A DNA stretch of 6,060 nt from CAITNM01 sp964446295. Its GTDB lineage: Bacteria; Pseudomonadota; Alphaproteobacteria; Paracaedibacterales; CAITNM01. A model generated the notes under the pieces. The model did not search any database, was not told the DNA's origin, and was given only the letters and a program-made list of their open reading frames with translations. Shown here piece by piece: positions 1 to 5,568 of this stretch; positions within the stretch are counted from its first letter, which is position 1; each line of letters starts with the position of its first letter. The stretch lies in assembly GCA_964446295.1 (NCBI GenBank), contig CAYUNR010000066.1, positions 1 to 6,060 of the forward strand. The letters run 5' to 3'. The translations under genes and the position numbers were made by a program.

Positions 1-3
1 AGG

Positions 4-30
4 TATAATTGTAGCTGGGTTTATAATTGT
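4..30 (+). repeat. Short direct repeat with -10-like cores ahead of dsbB
   Basis: The 9-mer TATAATTGT occurs at 4-12 and again at 22-30, an 18-bp period. Each copy contains a consensus TATAAT. One or both may be a -10 element for dsbB: the first would start transcription near 16, the second close to the GTG codon at 34, giving an almost leaderless message. The -35 region for the first copy would lie outside the window. The promoter role is inference; the repeat itself is directly visible. Confidence 0.35.
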
Positions 31-33
31 GAA

Positions 34-549
34 GTGTTTAGGTTGATACAGGAAATTTTTAAAAATTCTAGATACTTCTACTGGTTTGTAGCTGTATATT
101 TTTTCAGCCTTTTGTGCGTTGGCTTTATGGCTGAATATCTGTTTGATATTATGCCATGCAGCCTTTGTTATTATCAGCGCTATGTGATGATGACCATCTT
201 GACGTTGTCATTGGGCATTGTAATTTCTGGCTATGATAAAAAATTCTTCACTTACTTCCTTTGCATTGTAGCATTAGGGGGGGCCATTTTATGTGGATTC
301 CATATAGGCGTTGAACAAAAATGGTGGGCCATGCCGCAATCATGCATTGGCAAAACTGAGATAACTTCAACTGACCCTACGGAAATGCTGAAATCACTTT
401 CATCACAAATGAAAAATCAAAAAGTTTCGAGATGCGACAAAATTAATTGGTACCTATTTGGAATTCCAGCTAGTTGGTGGACATGTCTAGCATTCTCTTT
501 TGCAACTATTACTATGGCACTACGTGAATGGGCAACTCCAAAAAAATAA
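34..549 (+). CDS. dsbB: Disulfide bond formation protein B (DsbB), quinone-dependent
   Basis: Inner-membrane oxidase that re-oxidises the periplasmic thiol oxidase DsbA and passes the electrons to ubiquinone. The 171-residue product has four hydrophobic segments at roughly 15-37, 47-66, 70-90 and 139-163. The first periplasmic loop carries PCSLC (Cys42, Cys45) followed by the conserved Gln-Arg (Arg49), the quinone-proximal arginine of the family. The second loop carries Cys104 and Cys134. This two-pair pattern and the length match E. coli DsbB (Cys41/44 and 104/130, 176 aa). The start is GTG at 34. No ATG occurs before Met32, which lies within the first membrane segment, and the frame is open to the window edge, so a slightly earlier start cannot be excluded. 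There is no clear Shine-Dalgarno. The 3' end overlaps coq7 by 22 nt, so the two are probably co-transcribed. The family call is secure; the exact start is not. Confidence 0.93.
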   Translation: MFRLIQEIFKNSRYFYWFVAVYFFSLLCVGFMAEYLFDIMPCSLCYYQRYVMMTILTLSLGIVISGYDKKFFTYFLCIVALGGAILCGFHIGVEQKWWAMPQSCIGKTEITSTDPTEMLKSLSSQMKNQKVSRCDKINWYLFGIPASWWTCLAFSFATITMALREWATPKK

Positions 550-1040
550 AATCAATCCTACGGGTAAATCATGCGGGCGAACTTGGTGCTCGTCAAATTT
601 ACAAAGGCATGCGAAAAATCCTAGGTGATGATCCTGATTTAGTGTTAATAGCGAATCAGGAAGAAGAGCATCTTAAAATGTTCACTCAACTAATGATTGA
701 ACACAAAGTTAAACCCACCATTTTTCAACCCTTCTGGCATGTTTTGAGTTATGGAATGGGTGCTGTCACAGCATTGATGGGTAAACAGGCAGCGCATGCT
801 TGCACTATTGCTGTTGAAGAAGTGATTGTTGATCATTATCAAAGCCAAATAGATTCATTAAAAAATTCTCCTGAACATAAACCTTTGATGGACATCATTG
901 ACAAATTTAAAAAGGAAGAAGATCATCACCGTGAAATTGCCGAGCAAGGCGGTGGTAGAAGTGCGCCTGCTTACGACGTTTTGGAAAAAGTAGTCAAAGG
1001 CATTACCAAAGCTGCGATTAGGATTTCTACTAAAATTTGA
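528..1040 (+). CDS. coq7: Demethoxyubiquinone hydroxylase (Coq7 family)
   Basis: Diiron monooxygenase of the ferritin-like Coq7 family. It performs the late C-6 ring hydroxylation in ubiquinone synthesis (demethoxyubiquinone to demethylubiquinone) and acts as a peripheral protein on the cytoplasmic membrane face. At 170 residues it is the short single-domain form. Putative iron ligands occur in family order: Glu18 in the N-terminal NHAGE motif, Glu45 and His48 in EEEH, Glu97 in VEEVI with His103, and Glu130/His133 in EEDHH. A hydrophobic stretch around 70-95 fits the membrane-contact region. The start ATG at 528 lies inside dsbB; no other start codon precedes NHAGE, so the 22-nt overlap is real. 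There is no strong Shine-Dalgarno, which suggests translational coupling to dsbB. The partner makes sense: DsbB consumes oxidised ubiquinone. The downstream gap of 81 bp shows no intrinsic terminator. Confidence 0.94.
   Translation: MGNSKKIKSILRVNHAGELGARQIYKGMRKILGDDPDLVLIANQEEEHLKMFTQLMIEHKVKPTIFQPFWHVLSYGMGAVTALMGKQAAHACTIAVEEVIVDHYQSQIDSLKNSPEHKPLMDIIDKFKKEEDHHREIAEQGGGRSAPAYDVLEKVVKGITKAAIRISTKI
540..546 (+). other. A7 run at the dsbB stop, possible slippage site
   Basis: Seven adenines lie directly before the dsbB TAA (547-549). In the dsbB frame they read A AAA AAA, the X XXY YYZ pattern of a -1 slippery heptamer. Slipping one base back joins the coq7 frame at its seventh codon and bypasses the dsbB stop. 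No obvious downstream stimulatory hairpin or upstream Shine-Dalgarno-like element is visible, and A7 runs are common in AT-rich genomes, so functional slippage is speculative. Confidence 0.2.
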
Positions 1041-1062
1041 AACCTCATATCGAACAGTAATG

Positions 1063-1095
1063 TTGACACGAATCTATTACCTATGGTCTTTTAAT
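1063..1095 (+). promoter_or_regulatory. Candidate promoter upstream of rnd (weak)
   Basis: A perfect TTGACA hexamer sits at 1063-1068 in the 81-bp gap between coq7 and rnd. The best -10-like hexamer nearby is TTTAAT at 1090-1095, but the 21-bp spacer is long; TATGGT at 1082-1087 would be too close (13 bp). The gap is the natural place for a promoter for rnd-kdsD, but the pairing of boxes is uncertain. Confidence 0.25.
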
Positions 1096-1121
1096 TCAGG
1101 TATTTATAAAAATAATACAAA

Positions 1122-1751
1122 ATGAAAACTTTTCTTCATGAATATGATCTACCAGATGATGTAGTATTTGGCCAAACTGTTGCAATAGATACTGAAGCCA
1201 TGGGGCTTAATCAGCATCGTGATCGGTTGTGCTTGGTACAGCTTACTTTTGACGGAATTAATGTTCATCTTGTGCAATTTCCAGAGGCTGATTTTTCTAA
1301 GTCGCCAAACCTGAAAAAATTACTGACCGGATCAACTCAAAAGATTTTTCATTTTGCTCGATTTGATGTGGCAATTTTGCAGTATTCACTTAAGTGCAGA
1401 ATTCAAAATGTTTATTGCACAAAAGTAGCAAGCCATTTAGTACGCACCTTTACACACAAGCATGGACTAAAAGATTTATGTAAAGAATTGCTAGGTATTG
1501 AAGTTTCAAAGCAAGAGCAAACCAGTGATTGGGGCGCCAAGACCTTAAGCAAAGATCAGATGCGCTACGCAGCAACTGACGTAGTGCACTTACATAGCTT
1601 AAAGCTAAAGCTTGATGCCATGTTAACCAGAGAAAATCGCCATCACTTAGCTAATGCAACATTTGAGTATCTTCCATTTAGAGCTGAACTTGACCTATTC
1701 TACGGGCAAAAAGGCGACCTTATGGCTTACAAAATTGAAGACCAAGGATAG
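1122..1751 (+). CDS. rnd: Ribonuclease D, short form (DEDDy 3'-5' exonuclease)
   Basis: 3'-to-5' exoribonuclease of the DEDD superfamily, acting in the cytoplasm; RNase D trims tRNA precursors and other small RNAs. All catalytic motifs are visible in 209 residues: Exo I with Asp23 and Glu25 (AIDTEAMGL), Exo II with Asp82 (HFARFD), and Exo III with Tyr149 and Asp153 (YAATD), the Y-x3-D spacing of the DEDDy group. The conserved QTSDW stretch ends at Trp137. The C-terminal HRDC domains of E. coli RNase D (about 375 aa) are absent, the compact form I associate with alphaproteobacteria. The start ATG at 1122 puts the family's N-terminus at the expected distance from Exo I; no Shine-Dalgarno is evident. 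The gene ends 2 nt before kdsD, so the two form an operon. Confidence 0.92.
   Translation: MKTFLHEYDLPDDVVFGQTVAIDTEAMGLNQHRDRLCLVQLTFDGINVHLVQFPEADFSKSPNLKKLLTGSTQKIFHFARFDVAILQYSLKCRIQNVYCTKVASHLVRTFTHKHGLKDLCKELLGIEVSKQEQTSDWGAKTLSKDQMRYAATDVVHLHSLKLKLDAMLTRENRHHLANATFEYLPFRAELDLFYGQKGDLMAYKIEDQG
1744..1748 (+). promoter_or_regulatory. Ribosome binding site of kdsD inside the rnd 3' end
   Basis: AAGGA lies just before the rnd stop codon, 5 nt before the ATG at 1754 and 8 nt before a second ATG at 1757. It is the clearest Shine-Dalgarno in the window. The spacing slightly favours the second ATG, which would shorten KdsD by one residue. Confidence 0.6.
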
Positions 1752-1753
1752 TT

Positions 1754-2734
1754 ATGATGACAGCACCAACTATAATTAATGCGCATAAAATTCTTGAAGC
1801 CGGACGCAAAGCAGTGGTTCAAGAATCAGAAGCGCTAGCGCACCTAGCTGCTAGCTTAGATGACAAATTCACCTCAGCGGTTGAGCTTTTATCTCAGCAA
1901 AATAGTCGTGTTATTGTAAGCGGAATTGGCAAAAGTGGGCATATTGCACGGAAGATTGCAGCAACCTTTGCAAGCGTTGGTCAACCAGCGTTTTTCGTAC
2001 ACCCTGCAGAAGCTAATCATGGCGATTTAGGGATGATTACACCTGAAGACAGGCTTTTGTTATTGTCTCACAGCGGCGAAACCGTTGAACTAAAGCCCAT
2101 GCTTGATTACAGCCGACGTTTTCATATACCGGCTGTAGCAATTACTGCAAAAGAAAATAGTAATTTAGCAAGCATTGCAGATATTACGTTATGTTACCCT
2201 ACAGTGCCTGAGGCATGCCCAATGGGCCTAGCCCCAACCACATCAACAACAATGATGCTAGCGTTGGGAGATGCACTTGCCGTTGCCATGCTGCACACGC
2301 GCAGCTTTAGTTCTACTGATTTTCGTACTTTTCATCCTGGTGGAAACTTGGGCAAGCAATTATCACGAGTGCGCGATTTTATGCATACTGATGATCGTCT
2401 TCCAATTGTTCCTATGGGCACCTTAATGCAAGAATGCTTGATAAGAATGAGCTACTTTGGTTTTGGGTGCGTAGCTGTAATTGATACAGATGGAAAAATG
2501 CTTGGTGTTATCACCGATGGTGACTTACGCCGTCATATGCATGCAGGACTGTTGAATGATACCGTAGAAACAGTGATGAGCCCAACCCCAACAATGATAT
2601 CTGCTGATATTCTTATGGCAGAGGCGTTAGCAATTATGCAAGACAAGTCCATTACCAGCTTATTCATAAGTGCAAACGATAAACCTATCGGTATTTTACA
2701 CATTCATGACTGCCTACGCGCTGGAATTATTTAG
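1754..2734 (+). CDS. kdsD: Arabinose-5-phosphate isomerase (KdsD/KpsF/GutQ family)
   Basis: Cytoplasmic aldose-ketose isomerase that converts ribulose 5-phosphate to arabinose 5-phosphate, the entry step of Kdo synthesis for lipopolysaccharide. The 326-residue length and domain order are standard: an SIS domain at about 40-180 followed by two CBS repeats at about 208-265 and 272-326. Visible SIS motifs are GIGKSGHIARK from residue 57, EANHGDLGM ending at 94 (Glu86, His89), the phosphate-binding SHSGET at 105-110, and FHPGG with His194, equivalent to the catalytic histidine near 193 in E. coli KdsD. The first CBS repeat ends in GVITDGDLRR (251-260). Two adjacent ATGs at 1754 and 1757 are both usable. 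It is coupled to rnd with a 2-nt gap. In many alphaproteobacteria rnd-kpsF is followed by lptC/lptA/lptB; here a transporter follows. Which member of the paralogue group (KdsD, GutQ, KpsF) it represents cannot be told from sequence, but Kdo synthesis is the likely role. Confidence 0.93.
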   Translation: MMTAPTIINAHKILEAGRKAVVQESEALAHLAASLDDKFTSAVELLSQQNSRVIVSGIGKSGHIARKIAATFASVGQPAFFVHPAEANHGDLGMITPEDRLLLLSHSGETVELKPMLDYSRRFHIPAVAITAKENSNLASIADITLCYPTVPEACPMGLAPTTSTTMMLALGDALAVAMLHTRSFSSTDFRTFHPGGNLGKQLSRVRDFMHTDDRLPIVPMGTLMQECLIRMSYFGFGCVAVIDTDGKMLGVITDGDLRRHMHAGLLNDTVETVMSPTPTMISADILMAEALAIMQDKSITSLFISANDKPIGILHIHDCLRAGII

Positions 2735-2740
2735 GTAAAA

Positions 2741-2752
2741 TATGGTACCATA
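2741..2752. repeat. 12-bp perfect palindrome between kdsD and the transporter gene
   Basis: TATGGTACCATA reads identically on both strands and sits in the 42-bp gap after kdsD. It could be a small operator or a chance palindrome; no matching second copy was noticed in the window. Confidence 0.4.
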
Positions 2753-2753
2753 A

Positions 2754-2770
2754 GCTTCAATTTTAGAAGC
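2754..2770 (+). promoter_or_regulatory. Hairpin covering the transporter gene's putative RBS
   Basis: GCTTC at 2754-2758 can pair with GAAGC at 2766-2770 around a 7-nt loop. The 3' arm contains most of AGAAG (2765-2769), the only Shine-Dalgarno-like sequence before the GTG at 2777 (7-nt spacing). The five-pair stem is short, so any effect on translation would be modest. It is not followed by a U-tract, so it is not a terminator. Confidence 0.3.
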
Positions 2771-2776
2771 GATGGT

Positions 2777-3964
2777 GTGTTGATGTTTAGTTTGCCTGTA
2801 CGACTTGTGATTGCTGTCACTTTAGCATTTTTTTTATCAAGCCATCTTAATTCCAATACCGTTAGTATTTTCTACACCATAAGTGTCGTTTTAAAAGACG
2901 TACTGATGTTGCTTCTGCCATTTGTGGTGTTCAGTTACCTATGCTCAGCTGTATTGAGCTTGCAAGGCAAGGCTACCTCTTTAATTTTCGGCGTTTTTGG
3001 CTTAGTTATTATTTCTAACGTCATAAACGTATTTACTGCTTACGGAGCAGCCCAGGCTTTTTTTGGGTTTTTAAAGCCCATTAGTTTGGAAGCCATTCAG
3101 AGTCAAAGCACCATAGAAGCTTTGTGGCGCCTTCCATTTTCATCATTTTTAACTGCTGATAAGGCTATGTTCTTAGGATTAATTATTGGCTTCATTGGCA
3201 ATTTATCAGGTGCACGGTTAGTTACTCAAGCGGTTACAACGTTGAAAAATTGGACAACTATTGCTTTAAATATTGCTTTTATTCCATTTCTGCCCGTTTA
3301 TGTTTTTGGATTTGTTTTGAAAATTGGCTTTGAAGGAGCGTTGGGCACTCTTGCGACCGCGTATGCGCCTGTGTTCTTTTTAAGTTTTGTAACAATTCAA
3401 GCATACTTATTTTTCTGGTATGCGGTTGGCTGCAATGGCAACATAAGAGCAACTTTCGCTGCTATACGCAATATGCTACCCGCGTGGCTTACTGGCTTTA
3501 GCACCATGTCTAGTGCTGCAACTCTACCAGTAACACTGAAATGTGTTGAAGCCAACACCCGTAACCCACAGCTAACAAACTTTGTCGTGCCTGCTACTGC
3601 TAATGTTCATATGATTGGAGATGGCATTAATATTACCCTAACCGCGCTTGCGTTGCTTGCTATGTCAGGCACACCGCTGCCAAGCTTTACAGCATTTTTG
3701 GCATATGTTGGTGCCTATGTTGTAACCAAATTTTCAGGAAGCGGCGTACCTGGTGGTGGCATGATAATTCTATTGCCTGTTGTGGAAAAGCATTTAGGAC
3801 TATCCTCAGAACTATGCAGCCTTGTAGCAACCCTCTACATTCTTCAAGACTCGCTAATGACTGCAAGTAACGTTGCAGGTAACGGTGCGCTTGCTCTGAT
3901 TGCCAACAAACTATTCGCTAAAAAGTTTATTTCGTCAAAAGATGAAGAATTGCTTGGGGCATAA
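2777..3964 (+). CDS. Divergent DAACS-family (GltP/DctA-like) symporter
   Basis: Polytopic inner-membrane carrier of the dicarboxylate/amino acid:cation symporter fold, 395 residues (usual about 400-440). The two re-entrant hairpins are recognisable: FSTMSSAATLPVT at 241-253 (HP1) and SGSGVPGGG at 320-328 (HP2), with the final helix QDSLMTASNVAGNG at 357-370. Aligning by eye to GltPh, substrate-contacting Asp394 and Asn401 are kept (Asp358, Asn365), but Arg397 is Met361 and Asp405 is Asn369. The NMDGT motif reads HMIGD at 278-282, which loses Asn310 and Asp312. The fold is therefore kept while Na1/Na3 site residues and the acidic-side-chain arginine are not, so neither glutamate/dicarboxylate transport nor sodium coupling should be assumed. 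The start could be GTG 2777 (AGAAG seven bases upstream), TTG 2780 or ATG 2783. The gene lies 42 bp after kdsD with no terminator between, so co-transcription is plausible. Its last 30 bp overlap the convergent GNAT gene. Confidence 0.85.
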   Translation: MLMFSLPVRLVIAVTLAFFLSSHLNSNTVSIFYTISVVLKDVLMLLLPFVVFSYLCSAVLSLQGKATSLIFGVFGLVIISNVINVFTAYGAAQAFFGFLKPISLEAIQSQSTIEALWRLPFSSFLTADKAMFLGLIIGFIGNLSGARLVTQAVTTLKNWTTIALNIAFIPFLPVYVFGFVLKIGFEGALGTLATAYAPVFFLSFVTIQAYLFFWYAVGCNGNIRATFAAIRNMLPAWLTGFSTMSSAATLPVTLKCVEANTRNPQLTNFVVPATANVHMIGDGINITLTALALLAMSGTPLPSFTAFLAYVGAYVVTKFSGSGVPGGGMIILLPVVEKHLGLSSELCSLVATLYILQDSLMTASNVAGNGALALIANKLFAKKFISSKDEELLGA

Positions 3965-4681
3965 AAACAGAGGTAATCCCCCAAGTTGTTCAAATCCTAA
4001 ACGCTTATACAAACTTAGCGAAGGAGTCATGTTTTGAGCTATAACTGTTTTGTGACCTAATTCTTTTGCAATGTTCATTCTGTATTCGACCAACGCTCTT
4101 CCAATGCCTTGTTTTCTAAAATCAGAGAGGACACAAATCCAATACAGACCAGCTTGATCATTTACAAGTGATAACATAGCGCACCCAACCGGCTGCTCAT
4201 TAAAATAGGCTAAAAATAAACGAATTTTAGGATGTTTCAGTGCCGGTTTCAAAAAATTAAAAGCTAGCTTCTCCTGATGAGAAAAAACAGCAGATGCAAC
4301 TTTATCAAATACCAATAAATCATCTGTATTTTCTACATACCGTATTTCAACTAGAGGGTTTGGGATGTATTTCCAAATTTGTAGATCTTTAAAAATACTT
4401 GCAATTACAAAATCTATCTTTGTTAACCGTTGCTCTTCTGCAAATATTTCAAAATCTGCTTCCATTTCTTTTGATGGAAAACACATGAAAGGAATATTTT
4501 CACTTTCTAATTTATTAATTTGTGTATGATTTTTTGTGTCAAAACGAACAAGATTGAATACGGGTGATGGGTAACCAGAGATAATGCTAGCATCTTTCTC
4601 GGTTGTAACTTTAGAGTTGTTTAAATATCCAACTTGTTGATTTGTTTTTATAAGGTGGTCAAAAATTGCATGCTTATCCAT
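3935..4681 (-). CDS. GNAT-family N-acetyltransferase with degenerate N-terminal lobe
   Basis: Likely cytoplasmic acetyl-CoA-dependent N-acetyltransferase; the substrate is unknown. The C-terminal half (about 112-240) is a GNAT domain. Strand beta4 is in the GLYWICVLSDF stretch, followed by the acetyl-CoA pyrophosphate loop RKQGIGRA at 189-196, then the NMTPSLSLYKRLGFE segment (217-231), which is motif B. The N-terminal half (about 30-105) contains ISGYPSPVFNLV (34-45) and IPFMCFPS, a pattern I recognise from two-lobed GNATs whose first lobe is a degenerate GNAT fold; this is by memory, not search. ATG at 4681 is the start, with only a weak GGA five bases upstream. The gene follows the LuxR-type regulator on the same strand after 68 bp. 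Its 3' end overlaps the convergent transporter by 30 bp. It lacks the features of an acyl-homoserine-lactone synthase, so it is not evidence for quorum sensing. Confidence 0.85.
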   Translation of the reverse strand: MDKHAIFDHLIKTNQQVGYLNNSKVTTEKDASIISGYPSPVFNLVRFDTKNHTQINKLESENIPFMCFPSKEMEADFEIFAEEQRLTKIDFVIASIFKDLQIWKYIPNPLVEIRYVENTDDLLVFDKVASAVFSHQEKLAFNFLKPALKHPKIRLFLAYFNEQPVGCAMLSLVNDQAGLYWICVLSDFRKQGIGRALVEYRMNIAKELGHKTVIAQNMTPSLSLYKRLGFEQLGGLPLFLCPKQFFIF

Positions 4682-4750
4682 AAAATTCCGGATTTTTAAC
4701 TAATGTTAAAAAGCTAACAAGAGAATAAGTTTTAAGCTGTCCGGAATTTT
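4682..4750 (-). repeat. 11-bp inverted repeat spanning the luxR-like/GNAT gap
   Basis: AAAATTCCGGA at 4682-4692 is the exact reverse complement of TCCGGAATTTT at 4740-4750. The arms are 47 nt apart. One touches the regulator's stop codon, the other directly abuts the GNAT ATG. On the minus-strand transcript the distal arm contains the only Shine-Dalgarno-like GGA before that ATG, so pairing would hide it. It could also be paired operator sites (each arm holds TCCGGA) or a small palindromic element; no target-site duplication is evident. Confidence 0.5.
4693..4712 (-). repeat. Perfect 8-bp hairpin nested in the inverted repeat
   Basis: TTTTTAAC at 4693-4700 and GTTAAAAA at 4705-4712 pair perfectly around a 4-nt loop. 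The hairpin lies flush against the 4682-4692 arm. It is AT-rich and has no GC-rich stem, so it is a poor intrinsic terminator; as RNA it could form an inner stem below the 11-bp outer one. Confidence 0.4.
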
Positions 4751-5517
4751 TACTTACATTGAAGCATAAGCTCTTGTAATTTAACTTTGCTGCTCACACC
4801 ACTTCTGGCTTTAATTCTATTCAAATACGTTTCCACGGTGCGCGGTGAAAGTTGGTATACATTTGCAATTTCTTTATAAGACTTGCCTTGCAGCTTTAAA
4901 GTTAAACATTTCCGTTCTTGTGGAGTAATATACACATCACCAAACGAATATGGTTTTTCAGTTTCAATACACATACTCTTATAGTTAACATCTCTGTTTA
5001 TTTCTGGAAGAAAAACAGAGTGCTGTCTCATTGATTCAAAAAGATCAGAAGCATGGATGCTAAATCCTGTCATAAATTGTTCTATGGCCTGCATACGGTT
5101 CATATAATAGGAAGATGGATTAGGACAGTCTTGAGGCATTGCAACCGCGATCATATCGTAATAATCGCGATATCTTTTAACCAAAGTAAGACCATGGTGC
5201 AAGCTGTGATATTCCCTTGCTAAGGTAACTGGCTCACGCGGAAGTTCTTCGTCCCACGAAAACCAGTACGATTGCAGTTGAGATTGACCTTTCTGACATG
5301 AAGAAAAAATCACGGGGGCATCTAAGTGGATAAATCTTAAAAATAAACTAAGGTCACTGAGTAAAAATGAAATGCTTCCATCTTTGTAGCACCGTAAATA
5401 TTGAAAATAGTTTAATCCATGAGAATTCAAAAAAGCATTAGATGCTTCTCTGACCATGGGGGTTAAATTTAGTAGCGTATGGTTATTTTCTAATTTAATC
5501 ATATTTGATACATTCAC
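4750..5517 (-). CDS. LuxR-type helix-turn-helix transcriptional regulator
   Basis: DNA-binding regulator of up to 255 residues. The C-terminal 195-255 is a typical LuxR/GerE HTH: ITPQERKCL, then LQGKSYKEIA (209-218) and the recognition helix LSPRTVETYLNRIKARSG (223-240). The N-terminal 190 residues are presumably a sensor or effector domain. They are rich in aromatic residues (YFQY, YWFSWDEE, RYRDYYD), and I could not match them to the acyl-homoserine-lactone-binding domain, a receiver or a PAS domain with confidence; no receiver Asp-Lys pattern is seen. The longest frame starts with GTG at 5517, but that codon directly abuts the U-tract of the rpsT terminator, so ATG at 5502 (250 residues) is at least as likely. 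Neither has a good Shine-Dalgarno. The GNAT gene 68 bp downstream on the same strand may be its co-transcribed partner or target. Function beyond transcription control is unknown. Confidence 0.85.
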   Translation of the reverse strand: MNVSNMIKLENNHTLLNLTPMVREASNAFLNSHGLNYFQYLRCYKDGSISFLLSDLSLFLRFIHLDAPVIFSSCQKGQSQLQSYWFSWDEELPREPVTLAREYHSLHHGLTLVKRYRDYYDMIAVAMPQDCPNPSSYYMNRMQAIEQFMTGFSIHASDLFESMRQHSVFLPEINRDVNYKSMCIETEKPYSFGDVYITPQERKCLTLKLQGKSYKEIANVYQLSPRTVETYLNRIKARSGVSSKVKLQELMLQCK

Positions 5518-5543
5518 AAAAAAAGCCCGCTTAAAAAGCGGGC
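5518..5543 (-). terminator. Intrinsic terminator of rpsT
   Basis: GCCCGCTT at 5525-5532 pairs perfectly with AAGCGGGC at 5536-5543 around a 3-nt loop. On the minus strand the GC-rich 8-bp stem is followed by seven Ts (5524-5518). It lies 25 bp after the rpsT stop codon. The opposite direction lacks a U-tract, so it works one way. Confidence 0.9.
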
Positions 5544-5568
5544 CCTAAATACTGTAGATAACGTTTAA

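Noticed and set aside
1041..1121. Terminator after coq7
   Set aside because: The gap has no GC-rich stem with a U-tract; only weak four-base complementarities are present.
4682..4750. The 11-bp inverted repeat as an intrinsic terminator of the regulator gene
   Set aside because: The arms are 47 nt apart and only four Ts follow before the GNAT ATG; the inner hairpin is entirely AT-rich apart from one pair.
4682..4750. The same element as a MITE with terminal inverted repeats
   Set aside because: No target-site duplication is visible at the flanks and no second copy occurs in the window; kept only as an alternative.
3935..5517. LuxR-type gene next to a GNAT-fold enzyme as a LuxI/LuxR quorum-sensing pair
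   Set aside because: The enzyme has a standard acetyl-CoA loop (RKQGIGRA) and a two-lobed GNAT layout rather than LuxI features, and the regulator's N-terminus does not show a recognisable autoinducer-binding domain.
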